A stretch of 64,000 nt of DNA from the NCBI GenBank assembly GCA_022570795.1, contig JAKUDP010000011.1, positions 1,488,001 through 1,552,000 on the forward strand. The letters are read 5' to 3'. The DNA is from Sphaerulina vaccinii. Taxonomy: Eukaryota; Ascomycota; Dothideomycetes; Mycosphaerellales; Mycosphaerellaceae. Below, piece after piece: positions 10,956 to 21,751 of this stretch (the stretch's first letter is position 1; every line of letters starts with the position of its first letter). The notes under the pieces were generated by a model. It was not told the origin of the DNA. It was given only the letters and a program-made list of their open reading frames with translations, and searched no databases. A program made the position numbers and the translations under genes.

Positions 10956-13296
10956 ATGCGCGACAACCAAGGATTCCGTGCAGCGCTGGCGCTGTCCCTG
11001 CTGGGCAGTGCTGACGCTTTCTGGCGCATGAACTGTGGAATAATTCAGAGAGGTCGCATCGATCCTCTCATCAGTCCCGGAGGAGTCGCTTCTCACGCAC
11101 ACTCGGCTCTGGGAGGCTCTAGTGAGTACAACTACAAGATGGCAAGCCCTTGGTGAACATCACTGACAGCAACCTAGACTTTGGCGTGAGCTCAACACCT
11201 GCCAGTCTACTCAATTCGGACTGCACGTCTTGCGAAATTACTGCCGATAAGTCAGCTTATTGGGCGCCAACGCTCTACTACAACTACCCAAATGGAACAT
11301 TCTTGGAAGTGCCGCACACCGGAGGTGTAGTCTATTACTTGGGACGTGGACCAAACAGAAATCAAACTGTACCCTTTCCGGCTGGTCTTAGCATGATATC
11401 GGGTAATCCGTCTCTGCGAAGCTACGACAATTCAACAATGACCTGGGGTAACTCTACGTTCCCCGCACGACCCATCTCCGATCGAGTCTCATTCGCTTGC
11501 TTGAAAGCCAGCTCCGTTCCAGAGACCCCCTACCTGGCTGATACTGATTGTCCAAACGGTCTGCGAGCTCAGATTCACTACCAAAGCTGCTGGAATGGCG
11601 TAGACTTGTACAAGCCCGATCAGAGTCACGTTGCATACCAAACTCAAATTGATAACGGTATCTGTCCTCCGACCCATCCGATCCAGATTCCTCACCTCTT
11701 TATGGAGACCATGTACGGTGTTGCAAATGTTCCAAAGCAGGCCGGTGGACAATTTGTGTGGGCCCAGGGCGATCCTACTGGCTACGGATTCCATGCAGAC
11801 TTCCAGAATGGCTGGGACCAGGATGTGCTCAAGCAAGCAGTTAATAACTGTCTAAGCGGCGATAGCTCGGCCGGCACCATACAAGAATGCCCTATCCTGA
11901 ACTCCTACCAGACATCATCGGCCTCGTACAACTGTCCAGAACGCAAATCTCAAATCGGCGAGCAGGTAACAGGCATGCTCACCAAACTGCCTGGATGCAT
12001 TTCCATAACACCGGGTCCCGCAGCTGCACCAGCATCGGCTCAGGCCTGCGACCCAAGTGTCTCAAAACCTGCCATCGCAAGCACTGTCGACTCAGCCCCA
12101 CTCACGACTGCCACAGTGTCAGTAGGAAGCTCATGGGGAAATGGCACGTACCAGAGATACATAGGCTGCTTTGTCGATGCCGCTGGTAACAATCGTACGC
12201 TCAAAGCCGCGAGCATTTCCAACACGAACGTGATGACTATCGACTACTGCACCAGCTGGTGCCAATCTAAGGGTTACCGCCTCAGTGGTGTAGAATATGG
12301 ACAAGAATGCTACTGCGATAACGCAATCAACCCTACCTTTAGCACAGCAGGTGGCGCCAGTGGGTGCAATTGGAACTGTGGCGGCACCATGGCGCAAGGA
12401 GGAGTTCAACAGATTTGCGGAGGCTACGGTCGTATCTCCATCTACAACAATACCGACCCAGCATTTGGCGGAGCCAACCAGGCATCCTCGAGTACAACCC
12501 TCGCGACGAGCACAAAGAGTGCAACGAGCACGACGAGTGGCAAGACTTCAGCATCTGCCACGCCAACCCCTTCCACTCCCGCCAACTACATGGGATGCGC
12601 CACAGACGCCTACAACAACAGCGGCCGGACGCTCAACGGAGCCTCAATATCACAAAGCAACATGACCGCTGCCGTCTGCCAGAACTTCTGTGCAACGACG
12701 CCCAAGTCAAATGGCATTGGCTACCAGTACTACGGCACCGAGTACGGCTCTGAGTGCTACTGCGGCAACGCAATAGCTGGGTCCAACTTCCTCACAACTG
12801 CCACTTCGGTCGTCGAAAACACTATCTGCAACATGAAGTGTGCAGGTTCCAGCTCCGGGGAGATCTGCGGTGGTCCAAGTGCCCTTTCTCTCTACAAGAA
12901 CACCACCTTTGTTCCACCAATCATCAAGTCTCCCATCGGATCGTATTTGCAAAAGGCATGTTTGACAGATCCTAACAATGGAGGTGGTCGAGCACTGAAT
13001 GGATTCTACACTGCTGGTAGCACCATGACTGCGGATCTTTGCGTCAAGACGTGCCAGGGAAGAAATTTCAAGTATGCCGGTGTGGAGTATGGTGGAGAGT
13101 GAGTTATCCTTTTACTTCTGTCTGACGCTGGATGTGTGCTGACCAATTCACTAGATGCTATTGTGCCAATTCGATCAATGCCGCTTCTGGTGCGCAGGGA
13201 CTGAACTGTTCTGTTGCGAGCATGATGACCTGCAAGGGCGATGCGACGCAGTACTGCGGTGGAAGCTCTTTGCTGAATCTGTATTACTCGCCTTGA
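10956..13296 (+). CDS. Secreted DUF1996 protein with three WSC domains
   Basis: Three exons: 10956-11121, 11178-13098 and 13155-13296, giving 742 residues. Introns are 56 nt each, with GTGAGT donors and a CTGAC branch in each. Splicing restores GGSNFG across the first junction and GGECYCAN across the second. A signal peptide (hydrophobic ALALSLLGSADA) is followed by FWRMNC, the usual mature start of DUF1996. DUF1996 covers about 25-280. Three WSC domains follow from about residue 330, each with the Cys pattern ending in GVEYGQECYC, GTEYGSECYC or GVEYGGECYC and a CGG...LSLY-type close. A Ser/Thr linker separates the first two. WSC domains bind glycans, and such proteins are secreted or wall-associated. 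There is no C-terminal membrane segment or GPI signal, so it is probably released or wall-bound. Substrate and catalytic role of DUF1996 are not established. Confidence 0.9.
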
Positions 13297-13924
13297 TATG
13301 GCTGAAGAAGACTTTCCTCCTTCTTTTCCTTTAATGTTGACGATGGACCGAGAGAGAGGCTTCCTCGATGATGATAGACTTTCGCATTTGTTAGGCAGTT
13401 TTCTAATTGATGAACTTACGAGCTCAAAAATTCTGACGAGCGCATTGAGTGGTGACGTTGTTTTCGGATGGATTTACACTTTATGCTTCATGTAGTCGGC
13501 GCTGGTTGTAGGTAGTCCGACGCCAAACTCACCATAGTCGCTCCTCCGACGCTATTCGGTCCAAAGCTTCCACGATGTCTCTCCTCTGATCTGACCGAGT
13601 CGAGTAAACCTTTCGTGCTGATCTCCTCTGACTTCGCCTTAGCGTGCAGCCATTCTCGACAACTGTATTGCGCCTGTCAATAACGACAATCCGCCCTGTA
13701 CTTACTACAACGAGAACAAGAGAAGAAGTGTGGACTAGGAAAGGGAGTGTAGGTCGGTTCTTTTAGTTAATTGTCGAGGATATACCTATATTCGAGTGAT
13801 CAGGCGCATCTAGCATGGCCAGTACACACATACCGTTCCAAGATTCTTCACAGCTCGTCCTTCACATCTCATCGTTCCCTCACATCTGAACACGTCACGC
13901 TCTTCATATCTATCCCCGTCAGCC
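13297..13924. other. Convergent intergenic region
   Basis: Lies between the 3' ends of the WSC gene (plus) and the coiled-coil gene (minus). No gene or repeat recognised. Confidence 0.4.
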
Positions 13925-14964
13925 TCAATATGTCGTCAAGGTGACCAGTTCCGCAATCTTAGCATTCAGCGCAGCAGTCTTTCTCTTCTCTTCCTCTTTC
14001 AGTTCATCACGTTCAGCCTTAGCCAGTGCATCGATTTCTTTCTTTTCCTTCTCAAAGGCTTTCATCTGCTTCTCGAAGTCCTTCGCAGCTTTCTTGCCAG
14101 CTCCTGCGTCATCGCTGATCTCCTGCCTCAGTTCGTCAATCTCTTGATCAAGAGCTTCGAGGTCCTTTTCCAGCTGCCTCCTCGTCGTTTTCTGTTTCTC
14201 GACGCGCTTCGTGTATAAGGCTACAAGCTCGCCGACGCTGAAGGTCTTGGGCGATCGACCCTTGAACTGCAGGGTGATCTGGTCGTTTTCGAATGGCTCA
14301 TCGAGGTCTTCTGTTTCTTGGGCCAGGGCAGCGAAGTCGTCCTTGCTGGGGATGCCAGCCTTCTGCTTGCCGGTCCGGAGGTCGATGCCCTGGCGGATTG
14401 CTTCGCGCTGCTTCTGCTGGTCTTGTAGCCTGCTGGTCCAGGTGTTCGTAGTTGACTCCATGTATGGCTTGAGAGTTTCTGTACCAGGTTAGTGTCCTTT
14501 AGTAGGCAAAGTCAGGCATACCGACCTGCAATGCCAAAGCTGATCGCTTTCTGGTGCTCCTGCTGTCGCTGGGCATATCCATGCAATCCATGCCCATGCA
14601 ACCCATACAACGTCTCTACATTCGGTGTAGACACTCGCTTCTTGACACTGGCTTGAGCTGCTTGGGCTTGAGCTTGGGCTACTTTAGTGCGTCTTCCGTT
14701 TTCCATGCGCTCGAAGTAGCCTGGCTTGGTGGTTGATTGCTTGCTGATGCCAGCGAACTTGGGCGAGAGGACATTGCGCGTCCTATCAGCAAGCTCCACC
14801 TGCTCAGCCACGCGTTGCTGGTAGTCAAAGATGCCATTGGCATCTTGAGTCTTCTTGTGTTTCTGCTGGATTTTGGTCTTCTTGGGCGAGATGTTCTCTT
14901 TGCCGATGCCTGCGAATTTGGAGGCACGCGTGCCTTTGGTACGTTGTCCTGCGACTGCTGCCAT
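13925..14964 (-). CDS. Coiled-coil protein with KFAGI repeats, unrecognised
   Basis: Two exons: 14964-14526 and 14478-13925, 330 residues. The intron is short (47 nt); the donor that keeps frame is GTCGGT, which is weak, with acceptor GGTACAG. The better-looking GTATGC four bases later would shift frame, so the junction is uncertain. The N-terminal half is basic and carries two KFAGI(G/S)K motifs (about residues 16 and 69) and a KENISPKK segment that resembles a proline-directed kinase site. The C-terminal third (about 225-325) is a strong charged coiled coil rich in Lys/Glu, ending LVTLTTY. The layout recalls spindle or kinetochore scaffold proteins, but I cannot match a family. It starts at ATGGCAGCAGTC. 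Confidence 0.65.
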
Positions 14965-15214
14965 CGTGTTGGTGTGCTGAGGTGAGTATAGTGAGTTTTG
15001 TTTTGACGCGAAGTCTGTGGTGTCAGTGTTTGGGAGTATATAGGTTGGGTTAGGTCAGGTCGAGGAAGACGTGAGGTCCAGATCAGGTCCCGCGCCTTGT
15101 CGCAAAACAGGCAGGCACGACCTACAACCAGTGGCAAATGCAAGTACATCGCCTCCATAGTATACACACCGAATAAAACCAAAGTATGTACTGGGTATCG
15201 TCGTGGTTGTGTCC

Positions 15215-15813
15215 TTATGAGCTGCTGCTGCCATCACTTTCTTCTGCAGGCACGAGCACGTCCTGCTCCTCCAGCAACTTGGCCAAGCTGCCATCCTGAT
15301 GCATTGACATCATGATATCCGTGCCACCCACAAACTCCTTGTTGACGTAGAGTTGTGGTATCGTTGGCCACTCCGAGTACTCTTTGATTCCTGTGTTCCT
15401 GTCAGCCATTGTCCGTCCTCGCTTGACCAACATCGCCTCCTTTGCCACCATTTGCACTCACCTGCTCTCAGCTCCTCATCCTCCAAGACATTGAATGCCG
15501 TGAACTTCGCTGGGTTCACGCCTTGCAGACCTAGAATCTGAATGCTCGCTCTTGAGAAGCCACACTGCGGTGTCTCGGGCGTGCCCTTCATAAACAGTAC
15601 AACAGGCGCAGAAGCTACAGCCTTGTCGATTGCCTGGCGGGTCTCTGTCGATAGGAATGATTTTTGGAGCTGGGCGAATCGTGGCGAGAGGAGTGGACTG
15701 CGTCGTGGGCGAAGAGCCTGTCCGGCGACCTGAAATGACATTAGCATCATCCTTGACTTGCCCGAGAGATATGAGGATCGCCATACTGCCGAGAACGCTG
15801 TTCTTGAGAACAT
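15215..15813 (-). CDS. grx5: Mitochondrial monothiol glutaredoxin Grx5
   Basis: Three exons: 15813-15787, 15729-15462 and 15390-15215; 156 residues. The single active-site Cys is in PQCGFS at about residue 65, preceded by VVLFMKGTPE. The glutathione-binding blocks WPTIPQLY and GGTDIM follow. The N-terminal 35 residues are Arg/Ser-rich and lack acids, as in a mitochondrial presequence. Grx5 carries a [2Fe-2S] cluster with glutathione and passes it from the Isu scaffold to later assembly factors in the mitochondrial matrix. Intron 1 (57 nt, GTATGG with GCTAAT branch) is a multiple of three and has no stop, so retention would lengthen the presequence by 19 residues. Intron 2 (71 nt) has a GTGAGT donor. 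The gene is divergent from the PPCDC gene at 16041. Confidence 0.93.
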
Positions 15814-16040
15814 GATGACCGTGATGGAGATTGTCTTCACTATCGTGTTCAGGAAAGTATCGTGAATTAGACCATGTTTACAGACATGTACATGTATAGG
15901 TCGAGACAATGACGCAGGCAAATCTCGAAGTCTTTGGTCTGACTAATGCTATATGCCTGGGCACTCCTTCGCTCGGGCAAGATATGCCCATCTTTCTTCA
16001 CTTCTCGATGTCCCATTCTGCATAGTCAGTTTCATTCATT
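15814..16040. promoter_or_regulatory. Shared divergent promoter, Grx5 and PPCDC
   Basis: Only 227 bp separate the two start codons, so the promoters must overlap. No specific factor site is recognised. Co-regulation of Fe-S assembly and CoA synthesis is possible but inferred from layout only. Confidence 0.5.
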
Positions 16041-17009
16041 ATGGCATGGGAAGAAACAGACAAAGCCCTGGCCGATGTCCTCAGCAGAGTACCGCAAGCA
16101 TTCATACAAGTCTTTATGCTTGTCTACGCATACTATATCTTCAAGCAGATATTCCAATTTCTACGACAGTCTGAAACACCAGTAGCAACATCAACAACAG
16201 CAGTAGACTCTAAGAAGACCTCAAGCAAGAACCAAGGCCTCCCCGTACCTCACATTCTCAACGCTTCAGAACATATCAACGACAAGAAACACCATCTCCT
16301 CCTGGCATCGACGGGCTCCGTAGCAACAATCAAATTACCCAACATAATACAAGCTTTATCAAAACACAAGAATCTATCGATACGGATCATTCTCACGAAG
16401 TCAGCTACCGAGTTTCTACAAGGACAAGCTTCTGAACAACCAACATTAGCCAGTATATCAAAACTTCCGAACGTGGACGGAATTTACCTTGATGAAGACG
16501 AGTGGCGCAAACCCTGGATACGAGGCGATTCGATCCTCCATATTGAGTTGAGAAGATGGGCGGATCTCATGGTCATCGCACCATTATCTGCGAATGCCCT
16601 TGCCAAGGTGGCGATGGGGTTGAGTGATTCCTTAGTCTACTCGATCGTGAGAGCATGGGATACGACTGGACTTATTGATGATGCCAGACCGGGTATCTCA
16701 CTGCCTTTCGTGGGTTTCGCCGAGGGTGAGGTTATCGGGAAGAAAGGCATCATAGTAGCACCAGCGATGAACACCGCTATGTGGAATCATCCTGTCACAA
16801 GGAGACATCTGGATGTGCTCGAGGGAGACTGGAGTGTCCACAATGGGGGGTGGATGGAAGTTCTGAGGCCGATTGACAAAGGTTTGGCGTGTGGAGATAA
16901 GGGTGGAGGTGGCATGAGAGAGTGGAAGGAGATTGTTGAGGTTGTGGAGAACAGGATGATTTTGAGGGAAGGAGAGGGAGATGAGTATGTGGCTGTTGAA
17001 GCTCGATGA
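16041..17009 (+). CDS. Phosphopantothenoylcysteine decarboxylase (PPCDC)
   Basis: An intronless 322-residue flavoprotein of the HFCD family. It decarboxylates 4'-phosphopantothenoylcysteine to 4'-phosphopantetheine in coenzyme A synthesis. Visible motifs: LLLASTGSVATIK (flavin-binding start, near residue 90), HIELRRWADLMVIAPLSANALAK with the catalytic His near 173, APAMNTAMWNHP (substrate-recognition loop), and LACGDKGGGGM near 290 with the conserved Cys. These cover the family's essential residues. The first 85 residues are extra compared with the human or bacterial enzyme. They include a hydrophobic stretch (FIQVFMLVYAYYIF, about residues 18-31) that could be a membrane anchor, followed by a Ser/Thr-rich linker. 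The start ATGGCATGG has no upstream in-frame alternative. In yeasts the enzyme can be a heterotrimer with moonlighting subunits; nothing here shows such an acidic tail. Confidence 0.92.
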   Translation: MAWEETDKALADVLSRVPQAFIQVFMLVYAYYIFKQIFQFLRQSETPVATSTTAVDSKKTSSKNQGLPVPHILNASEHINDKKHHLLLASTGSVATIKLPNIIQALSKHKNLSIRIILTKSATEFLQGQASEQPTLASISKLPNVDGIYLDEDEWRKPWIRGDSILHIELRRWADLMVIAPLSANALAKVAMGLSDSLVYSIVRAWDTTGLIDDARPGISLPFVGFAEGEVIGKKGIIVAPAMNTAMWNHPVTRRHLDVLEGDWSVHNGGWMEVLRPIDKGLACGDKGGGGMREWKEIVEVVENRMILREGEGDEYVAVEAR

Positions 17010-17313
17010 GAACATCATAGAGATCTTTGGACATTATCTCGTCAGATTCAGCATGGCCGTGAGACGTGTACTTCCAGGTCGATACGACTCTATGGCCTGA
17101 TCGTATGCTAGCAGCACGATGCCAACTCTCCAAAAACCACGCGACTTCGAATGTGGCTTTTGGATGATCCTTCAACTCCACATCTTTGTAAGCACTAGCT
17201 GAACCACAAGAACCGACTACACTCTATATAACCACAAAAGATGCCCAACAGCACAAACACAACCAGCAGCCGGACCAACACTTCGAGCCACTGCACGAAC
17301 AACCAGCATACCG

Positions 17314-18057
17314 ATGTCCAGTCCATCACCACCCGGCCTACGCCACCATGCCTTCACCATAACAGGCGGCTGCAACTGCAAAGCCATACGCTACAAAGTT
17401 TCCGTTCCAGAGTTCTCGCAAAGACCAGACAACCCCTACAAGACCCCAGGAACCGATATAGGTCCTCTACGCATTCCAATGACAGTTATAGACCACTGTA
17501 ATGATTGCAGAGCAGCGACCGCAGCAGTACTACCTATGGCCTTGGTCGCTGATGCCAGTACTGTATCTGTGATGTTGCGAGGTACAGCAGAGCCACTGCC
17601 GGAATCCGGGGCGTTCAGTGTCGGCAACAATGAGGAAGGAGCATGGACTCCAGCAGCAGAAATCTTCGACTTCAAATCGCAAATACTCCTGGAGGGAAAG
17701 TATTTGTTAACGTTCTATAAGTCTTCTCCTCAACGTACTCGATGGTTCTGTAGGAGGTGTGGGACTCCTATTGGGTATACTATTGACAAAGGTGTCATAC
17801 CTGAGGAATGGGGTTGGCCGACTATGCTTGATCTCTGGCTTGGGACTGTAGATCGAGAAGTTTTGGAACAAGAATGGATGAAGCCTGAGAGAATGTTGTG
17901 GTGCGAGAAAGGGATTGATTGGGTTGGGAAATTGGCTAGAGACGGGTTGGAGGTGCCGGAACATCCTTTGACTAGTAAGTGTTCATGCGGGGGATGGGAA
18001 TGAGGAGAGCTGACGCAGAAAGCAGAGATCGATATTGTCGTGAACGAAGAGCAGTGA
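17314..18057 (+). CDS. GFA/CENP-V domain protein, first copy
   Basis: Two exons: 17314-17974 and 18023-18057, 231 residues. The Cys motifs GGCNCKAIRY (near residue 18), CNDCRAATA (near 66) and WFCRRCGTPIGY (near 145) form the zinc-binding pattern of the glutathione-dependent formaldehyde-activating (Mss4-like) fold. Family members are zinc proteins of mostly unknown substrate; formaldehyde activity should not be assumed. The frame runs on to a stop at 18003, but splicing from GTAAGT at 17975 gives a more typical acidic tail. Two AG acceptors (18018 and 18022) compete; the second keeps the likelier reading and sits at a better distance from the CTGAC branch. A second GFA protein is at 23770; the two are distant paralogs. 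Confidence 0.85.
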
Positions 18058-18218
18058 TTTGATGTTTCCTAGGGCATTACGTCCACTGACCGATCTGATA
18101 CGACACAGCTTCACCATGCCTGGGAAAGTCCGACCTTACACAGAACGTACTGCAACTCACATCCCATTCCATATCTCGACTTCTCTAAAATCTTCTTCTT
18201 CTTCCAAGAACCACACTT

Positions 18219-19026
18219 CTAATCCCAAGTCTGTGGTGGAGCGTCAGTACTACAAGGGTGACTGGGTCTGTGAAGATAGGATATTTACTTACCTCTCCAG
18301 CAGTCCGGTCACGTCCACCGCCGTTAACAGGACTCAAGGGTTCCTCGCTGCCAGGCTTGAATTTTCTGGTAGACCTGGGTGGTTGGGATTTGCCTCACGA
18401 AGTGAGCTGAGCTGTCCTGCAGTGAGAGTGTGTTGAAGATCAGTGGGAATGCGATAGATGAACTTCCAGGTTAGTGTACTGTCAGGTATGGCGATGGGCT
18501 GTGAATTAGATCCTCCTGGTGATTGTGCCATTGCACTGCATGGTCTAAGCTGAATCATCACATTCTTCTCTGGATCGAAGTCCGTAGAAGCAGAAAAGTA
18601 GAAGTCATGGTCGACGTGATCGCTGATGTTTCTTTCTGAGGGAACTGTTAGCAAGGTGCACTAAGTACCATGAATATTGCTCAGATTAAGCTCTTTTGAC
18701 TCACCCTCGTCACGAGCATCGAGCTGGGGGCCGTAGACCAAGGCGCCATCGACGAAGAAACTCCATTCTAGAAATTTACACTCCGCTGGCAGACCAGCTG
18801 GAGTTAGAGAAAATGACCGTATGTAGACATTGAAGAGCTCGTCAGCCTGACAGTTGACATATCGCGTTGCGATTCTTGGGATCTATGGAAATGACTTTTC
18901 GTCAAAGTAGGTCATGAAGTTGCCGCCATGCTCTTCTGGAGTAGGACCTTGAAGCCCTTGAGCATAGTCATGCTTGTGATTTGCAAGGTTCATGGGCGAT
19001 ATCTGCAGATCGACTGCTTTATACAT
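18219..19026 (-). pseudogene. Decayed gene resembling DUF7918-type proteins
   Basis: Protein-like sequence runs on the minus strand from an ATG at 19026: YVNCQADELFNVYIRSFSL and EWSFFVDGALVYGP, then, after a probable intron with GTGAGT donor near 18704, HDFYFSASTDFDPEKN and STLTWKFIYRIP. The pattern resembles ascomycete proteins of the DUF7918 type, a tentative match from memory. Two lesions interrupt it. There is a TAG at 18885-18883, unless it is the end of an intron ending CCATAG with a poor donor. There is also a shift of one base near 18390, after which the frame reads a basic, disordered tail (RSTRKFKPGSEEPLSPVNGG) down to a 62-nt intron and a stop at 18219. I read this as a pseudogene; a sequencing error or unusual splicing could also explain it. 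Confidence 0.4.
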
Positions 19027-19501
19027 ATCTGTTCAATTGTAGAGCAAACTCAAGTTCTTCAAACAGCAAGGCCTGGAACGTGGAAGACGATATATTCTCG
19101 AGATTGCAGTGCTTCGAGAACATGTTGGAAGCAACCACTGGAGACTCGTGTGCTGGTCCACTTCGGTCTGCTCAGGCTCATGCTAGGACAGTACCCCTGG
19201 TACCAGGCTTCGAGGTCTAATTCGAGCGTTTCCATAGTGCTGTCAGCATTTGAGCAGGCCACGGAGCAAGTCAACTGTCAAGGCAATAGATGCACAGCCC
19301 TGCCGCAGCTCTTCGCAGCCGAGATGCTCTCGAGTTCGCTTGCTTGCCTACATGTCTCTACGATATCCTCTTACAGCATCGACAGCCACATCATCATCGC
19401 CTTCCTCGTCTCGCTGACTATGCCAGATGCGGAGACCCACAGGTGATATTGTTCAGCGTTCAACCTCTTTGCTGCCTGCCAGACGTGAAGCTGTCGGTAT
19501 G
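19027..19501. other. Intergenic region upstream of the decayed gene
   Basis: A minus-strand frame at 19059-19274 (71 residues) has no recognised motif. Nothing else seen; the Utp25 stop lies at the right edge. Confidence 0.35.
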
Positions 19502-21751
19502 TTATACAAAGTCAAAAGTATCCCCCTTCCCTCCAAGCATACCCTTAACCCTCTCACTCCCTACAACCCTTTCCAACTTCAAACCATCCCACTTACTAAA
19601 CACATTCCTCACACTCGTTTCAATAGGATCAACACTCCCCTCATTGATCGTAGCACCAAGATAGCCTTCCACAACCTCCGCATAGAAGATCGCATTATCC
19701 GGTAAACCATACATGACAACTCTCTTCACGCCCTTCATTCGTATCCGATAGAAGTGGTGCGCTCGTTGTGTGTATAGCAGTATTGTGTGACGACCATTCC
19801 GGAAATGCGCCTGAGCTCGTCTTTGCTCGGATTTCTCGCTATAGTCATGTATAGTTCCGAAGGAGATGTTTTCTGTTTGGGACGAGGTAGCGAAATAGTT
19901 GCGCAGACGGAGAAAATCGAAGTATGTTGGGATGAAGACTAGAATCCCTGGTGCGCCGTCTGCGGGCTTGGGAAGTTTTAGGAGTCGAGGGAGGATTGCT
20001 GTTGTGAAGTACTTGAATCGGGCATCTGGGTCGCCTGCTGGAGAGGGCGAGTCGAAGCGGGAGAAGGTCTGTTTGATACCGAGGCCGCTTGTCGTTGTTA
20101 TGGCACCAGGGTAATTGGGAGTGAGTTTCACTTTTCCTGAGATGTTCTGCATGTGGTTGTTGTATAGTCTGTTGAGTTCTGGCGTGATAAAGGCGGAGAA
20201 GACGACTGTCTGGCGTAGGTACTTTGCGTTGCCATCGAGGTACCAATTCCTGACACGGGAGAAGTCACAGCCGTGGGATTCTTTGAGCTCGAGGTTGAGG
20301 TGGTTGAAGACAATTTCTACGTTGTCCCAATTCTGCAACTGCATGGCATCTGCTTGATCGACGATGCATACTTCTATGGAGGAGAGAAAATCGTGGTCTT
20401 TCTTCTTTTTGTCTTCGTTTTCGATGATCTTGCGAATGCCCAGAGGTGAGGCCAGGATAATATCGCTTCCATAGAAAGCGGAGTAGAACTTCAGAGTCTT
20501 CCGTGTGAACTTCAGCCCGGTCATGAAGTCATCACTGTCATTACCACCGAAGAGTTCTCGAAAGTCTTCAGGAAGATGCTGTCTGTCATCAAGAGGAGCT
20601 GTGAATGCATCGTCGAATCGTTTTCTGTTCTCTTGTTGGTCCGGCTGGAAGGCCTCGACTATTGCATCGGCATAATTCGAAGCCATCTGTCGTGTCTCGG
20701 TCATGATCAGAACCTTCGGCCTTACAAACCCTTGATCACGAAGCTCCGGCATATCTGCATCGTCCGCATGGTTCAGGCGCTCATTGTTTTTGATGACTCT
20801 GTCACGACCTTTGAGGACATGGCTTACAGCATGGAATGCGGCCATAGTTCTCAATGATGCTGCGTTTCGTGGTGTTCTGTTGCCTACGAGCAAGTCTGTG
20901 TAGTTAAACATATGCGCGGCAACTGTCTGTTCCAGATCGTTATCCAGAGAAATGTGCTTGTCGGCGTGTCTGGCTATACGCTCCTTTAAAGGGATATCGC
21001 TGACTCTGCTCAACCCTTTGCGGATTGCACTAGCTTTGGCACAGCTGGGTGAATGACATGTGCCGTTCAGCTTCTTGCCAATCGAATGCTTTTCGGTTTT
21101 CCATCGGTTTGACTGTATCGATTCCAGTCTTCGCTTGAGTTCGTTGTCATCCGGATTCGCGAAATGAGCCTCGTATGGATCATCGCTGTTTGTGGTTTCG
21201 TCCTCGCCATCGATCACGACCTCATCTTCTCCTTCGTCCTCAGACTCTTCCGACAATCCGTCTGAGTCGTGTAGCAGCACAATTTCTGTATCGCTATCAT
21301 CCTCGTCGTCCTTGATCTCCTCATCCTCAGACGTTGGCTGCACAGGCTCTTCGATCTTCCTTCTCTTAGCCTTTGGTTCTCCATCATCTTGCTCGGGCTG
21401 ATGCAATGACTGCAACAAGGCATTGTATGCTTTGACAGCAGGTCTGACCTCAACCTCCTCAGCGTCATCATCCAGGTCCTCCAGCTCAGACTCTGGATCC
21501 TCATCTTCCGCTTGAGGCATATCATCCTCCGAGTCCACATCTTTGACTCGTTGGCTGTCAAACTTGCGATAGCCGTTTTTCGTCTTGATGCCACTTCTCG
21601 CCGTCTTGCCAGTACTTTGAGCTGCTCCTCTACCGCCTCTTGAACCTCCCCGTCCGCCTCTAAACCCACCCCTGCCTCTGCTGCCGCCACGACTTCCACC
21701 GCGACTGCCTCCTCCGCCGCGACTTCCTCCTCTGCCTCGAAATGGAGCCAT
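19502..21751 (-). CDS. utp25: U3 snoRNP component Utp25
   Basis: A single-exon 749-residue protein. The N-terminal 40 residues are a Gly-Arg-Gly rich RGG region, followed by a long acidic Asp/Glu region (about 65-210). The conserved Utp25 (digestive-organ expansion factor) core runs from about 300 to the end, with SDIILASPLGIRK, DQADAMQLQNWDNV and FIPTYFDFLRLRNYF blocks. The fold is helicase-like but lacks the ATP-binding motifs, as is normal for this family. Utp25 joins the small-subunit processome in the nucleolus and is needed for 18S rRNA maturation. I start at ATGGCTCCA (21751), with A at -3, rather than the longer frame that begins with a non-ATG codon at 21802. It is divergent from eIF3f. 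Confidence 0.93.
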   Translation of the reverse strand: MAPFRGRGGSRGGGGSRGGSRGGSRGRGGFRGGRGGSRGGRGAAQSTGKTARSGIKTKNGYRKFDSQRVKDVDSEDDMPQAEDEDPESELEDLDDDAEEVEVRPAVKAYNALLQSLHQPEQDDGEPKAKRRKIEEPVQPTSEDEEIKDDEDDSDTEIVLLHDSDGLSEESEDEGEDEVVIDGEDETTNSDDPYEAHFANPDDNELKRRLESIQSNRWKTEKHSIGKKLNGTCHSPSCAKASAIRKGLSRVSDIPLKERIARHADKHISLDNDLEQTVAAHMFNYTDLLVGNRTPRNAASLRTMAAFHAVSHVLKGRDRVIKNNERLNHADDADMPELRDQGFVRPKVLIMTETRQMASNYADAIVEAFQPDQQENRKRFDDAFTAPLDDRQHLPEDFRELFGGNDSDDFMTGLKFTRKTLKFYSAFYGSDIILASPLGIRKIIENEDKKKKDHDFLSSIEVCIVDQADAMQLQNWDNVEIVFNHLNLELKESHGCDFSRVRNWYLDGNAKYLRQTVVFSAFITPELNRLYNNHMQNISGKVKLTPNYPGAITTTSGLGIKQTFSRFDSPSPAGDPDARFKYFTTAILPRLLKLPKPADGAPGILVFIPTYFDFLRLRNYFATSSQTENISFGTIHDYSEKSEQRRAQAHFRNGRHTILLYTQRAHHFYRIRMKGVKRVVMYGLPDNAIFYAEVVEGYLGATINEGSVDPIETSVRNVFSKWDGLKLERVVGSERVKGMLGGKGDTFDFV

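Noticed and set aside
14517..14521. Donor GTATGC for the coiled-coil gene intron
   Set aside because: It looks better than GTCGGT four bases upstream but shifts the frame with every usable acceptor.
18928..19446. A 172-codon plus-strand gene
   Set aside because: Opposes the decayed minus-strand gene and has no protein-like pattern.
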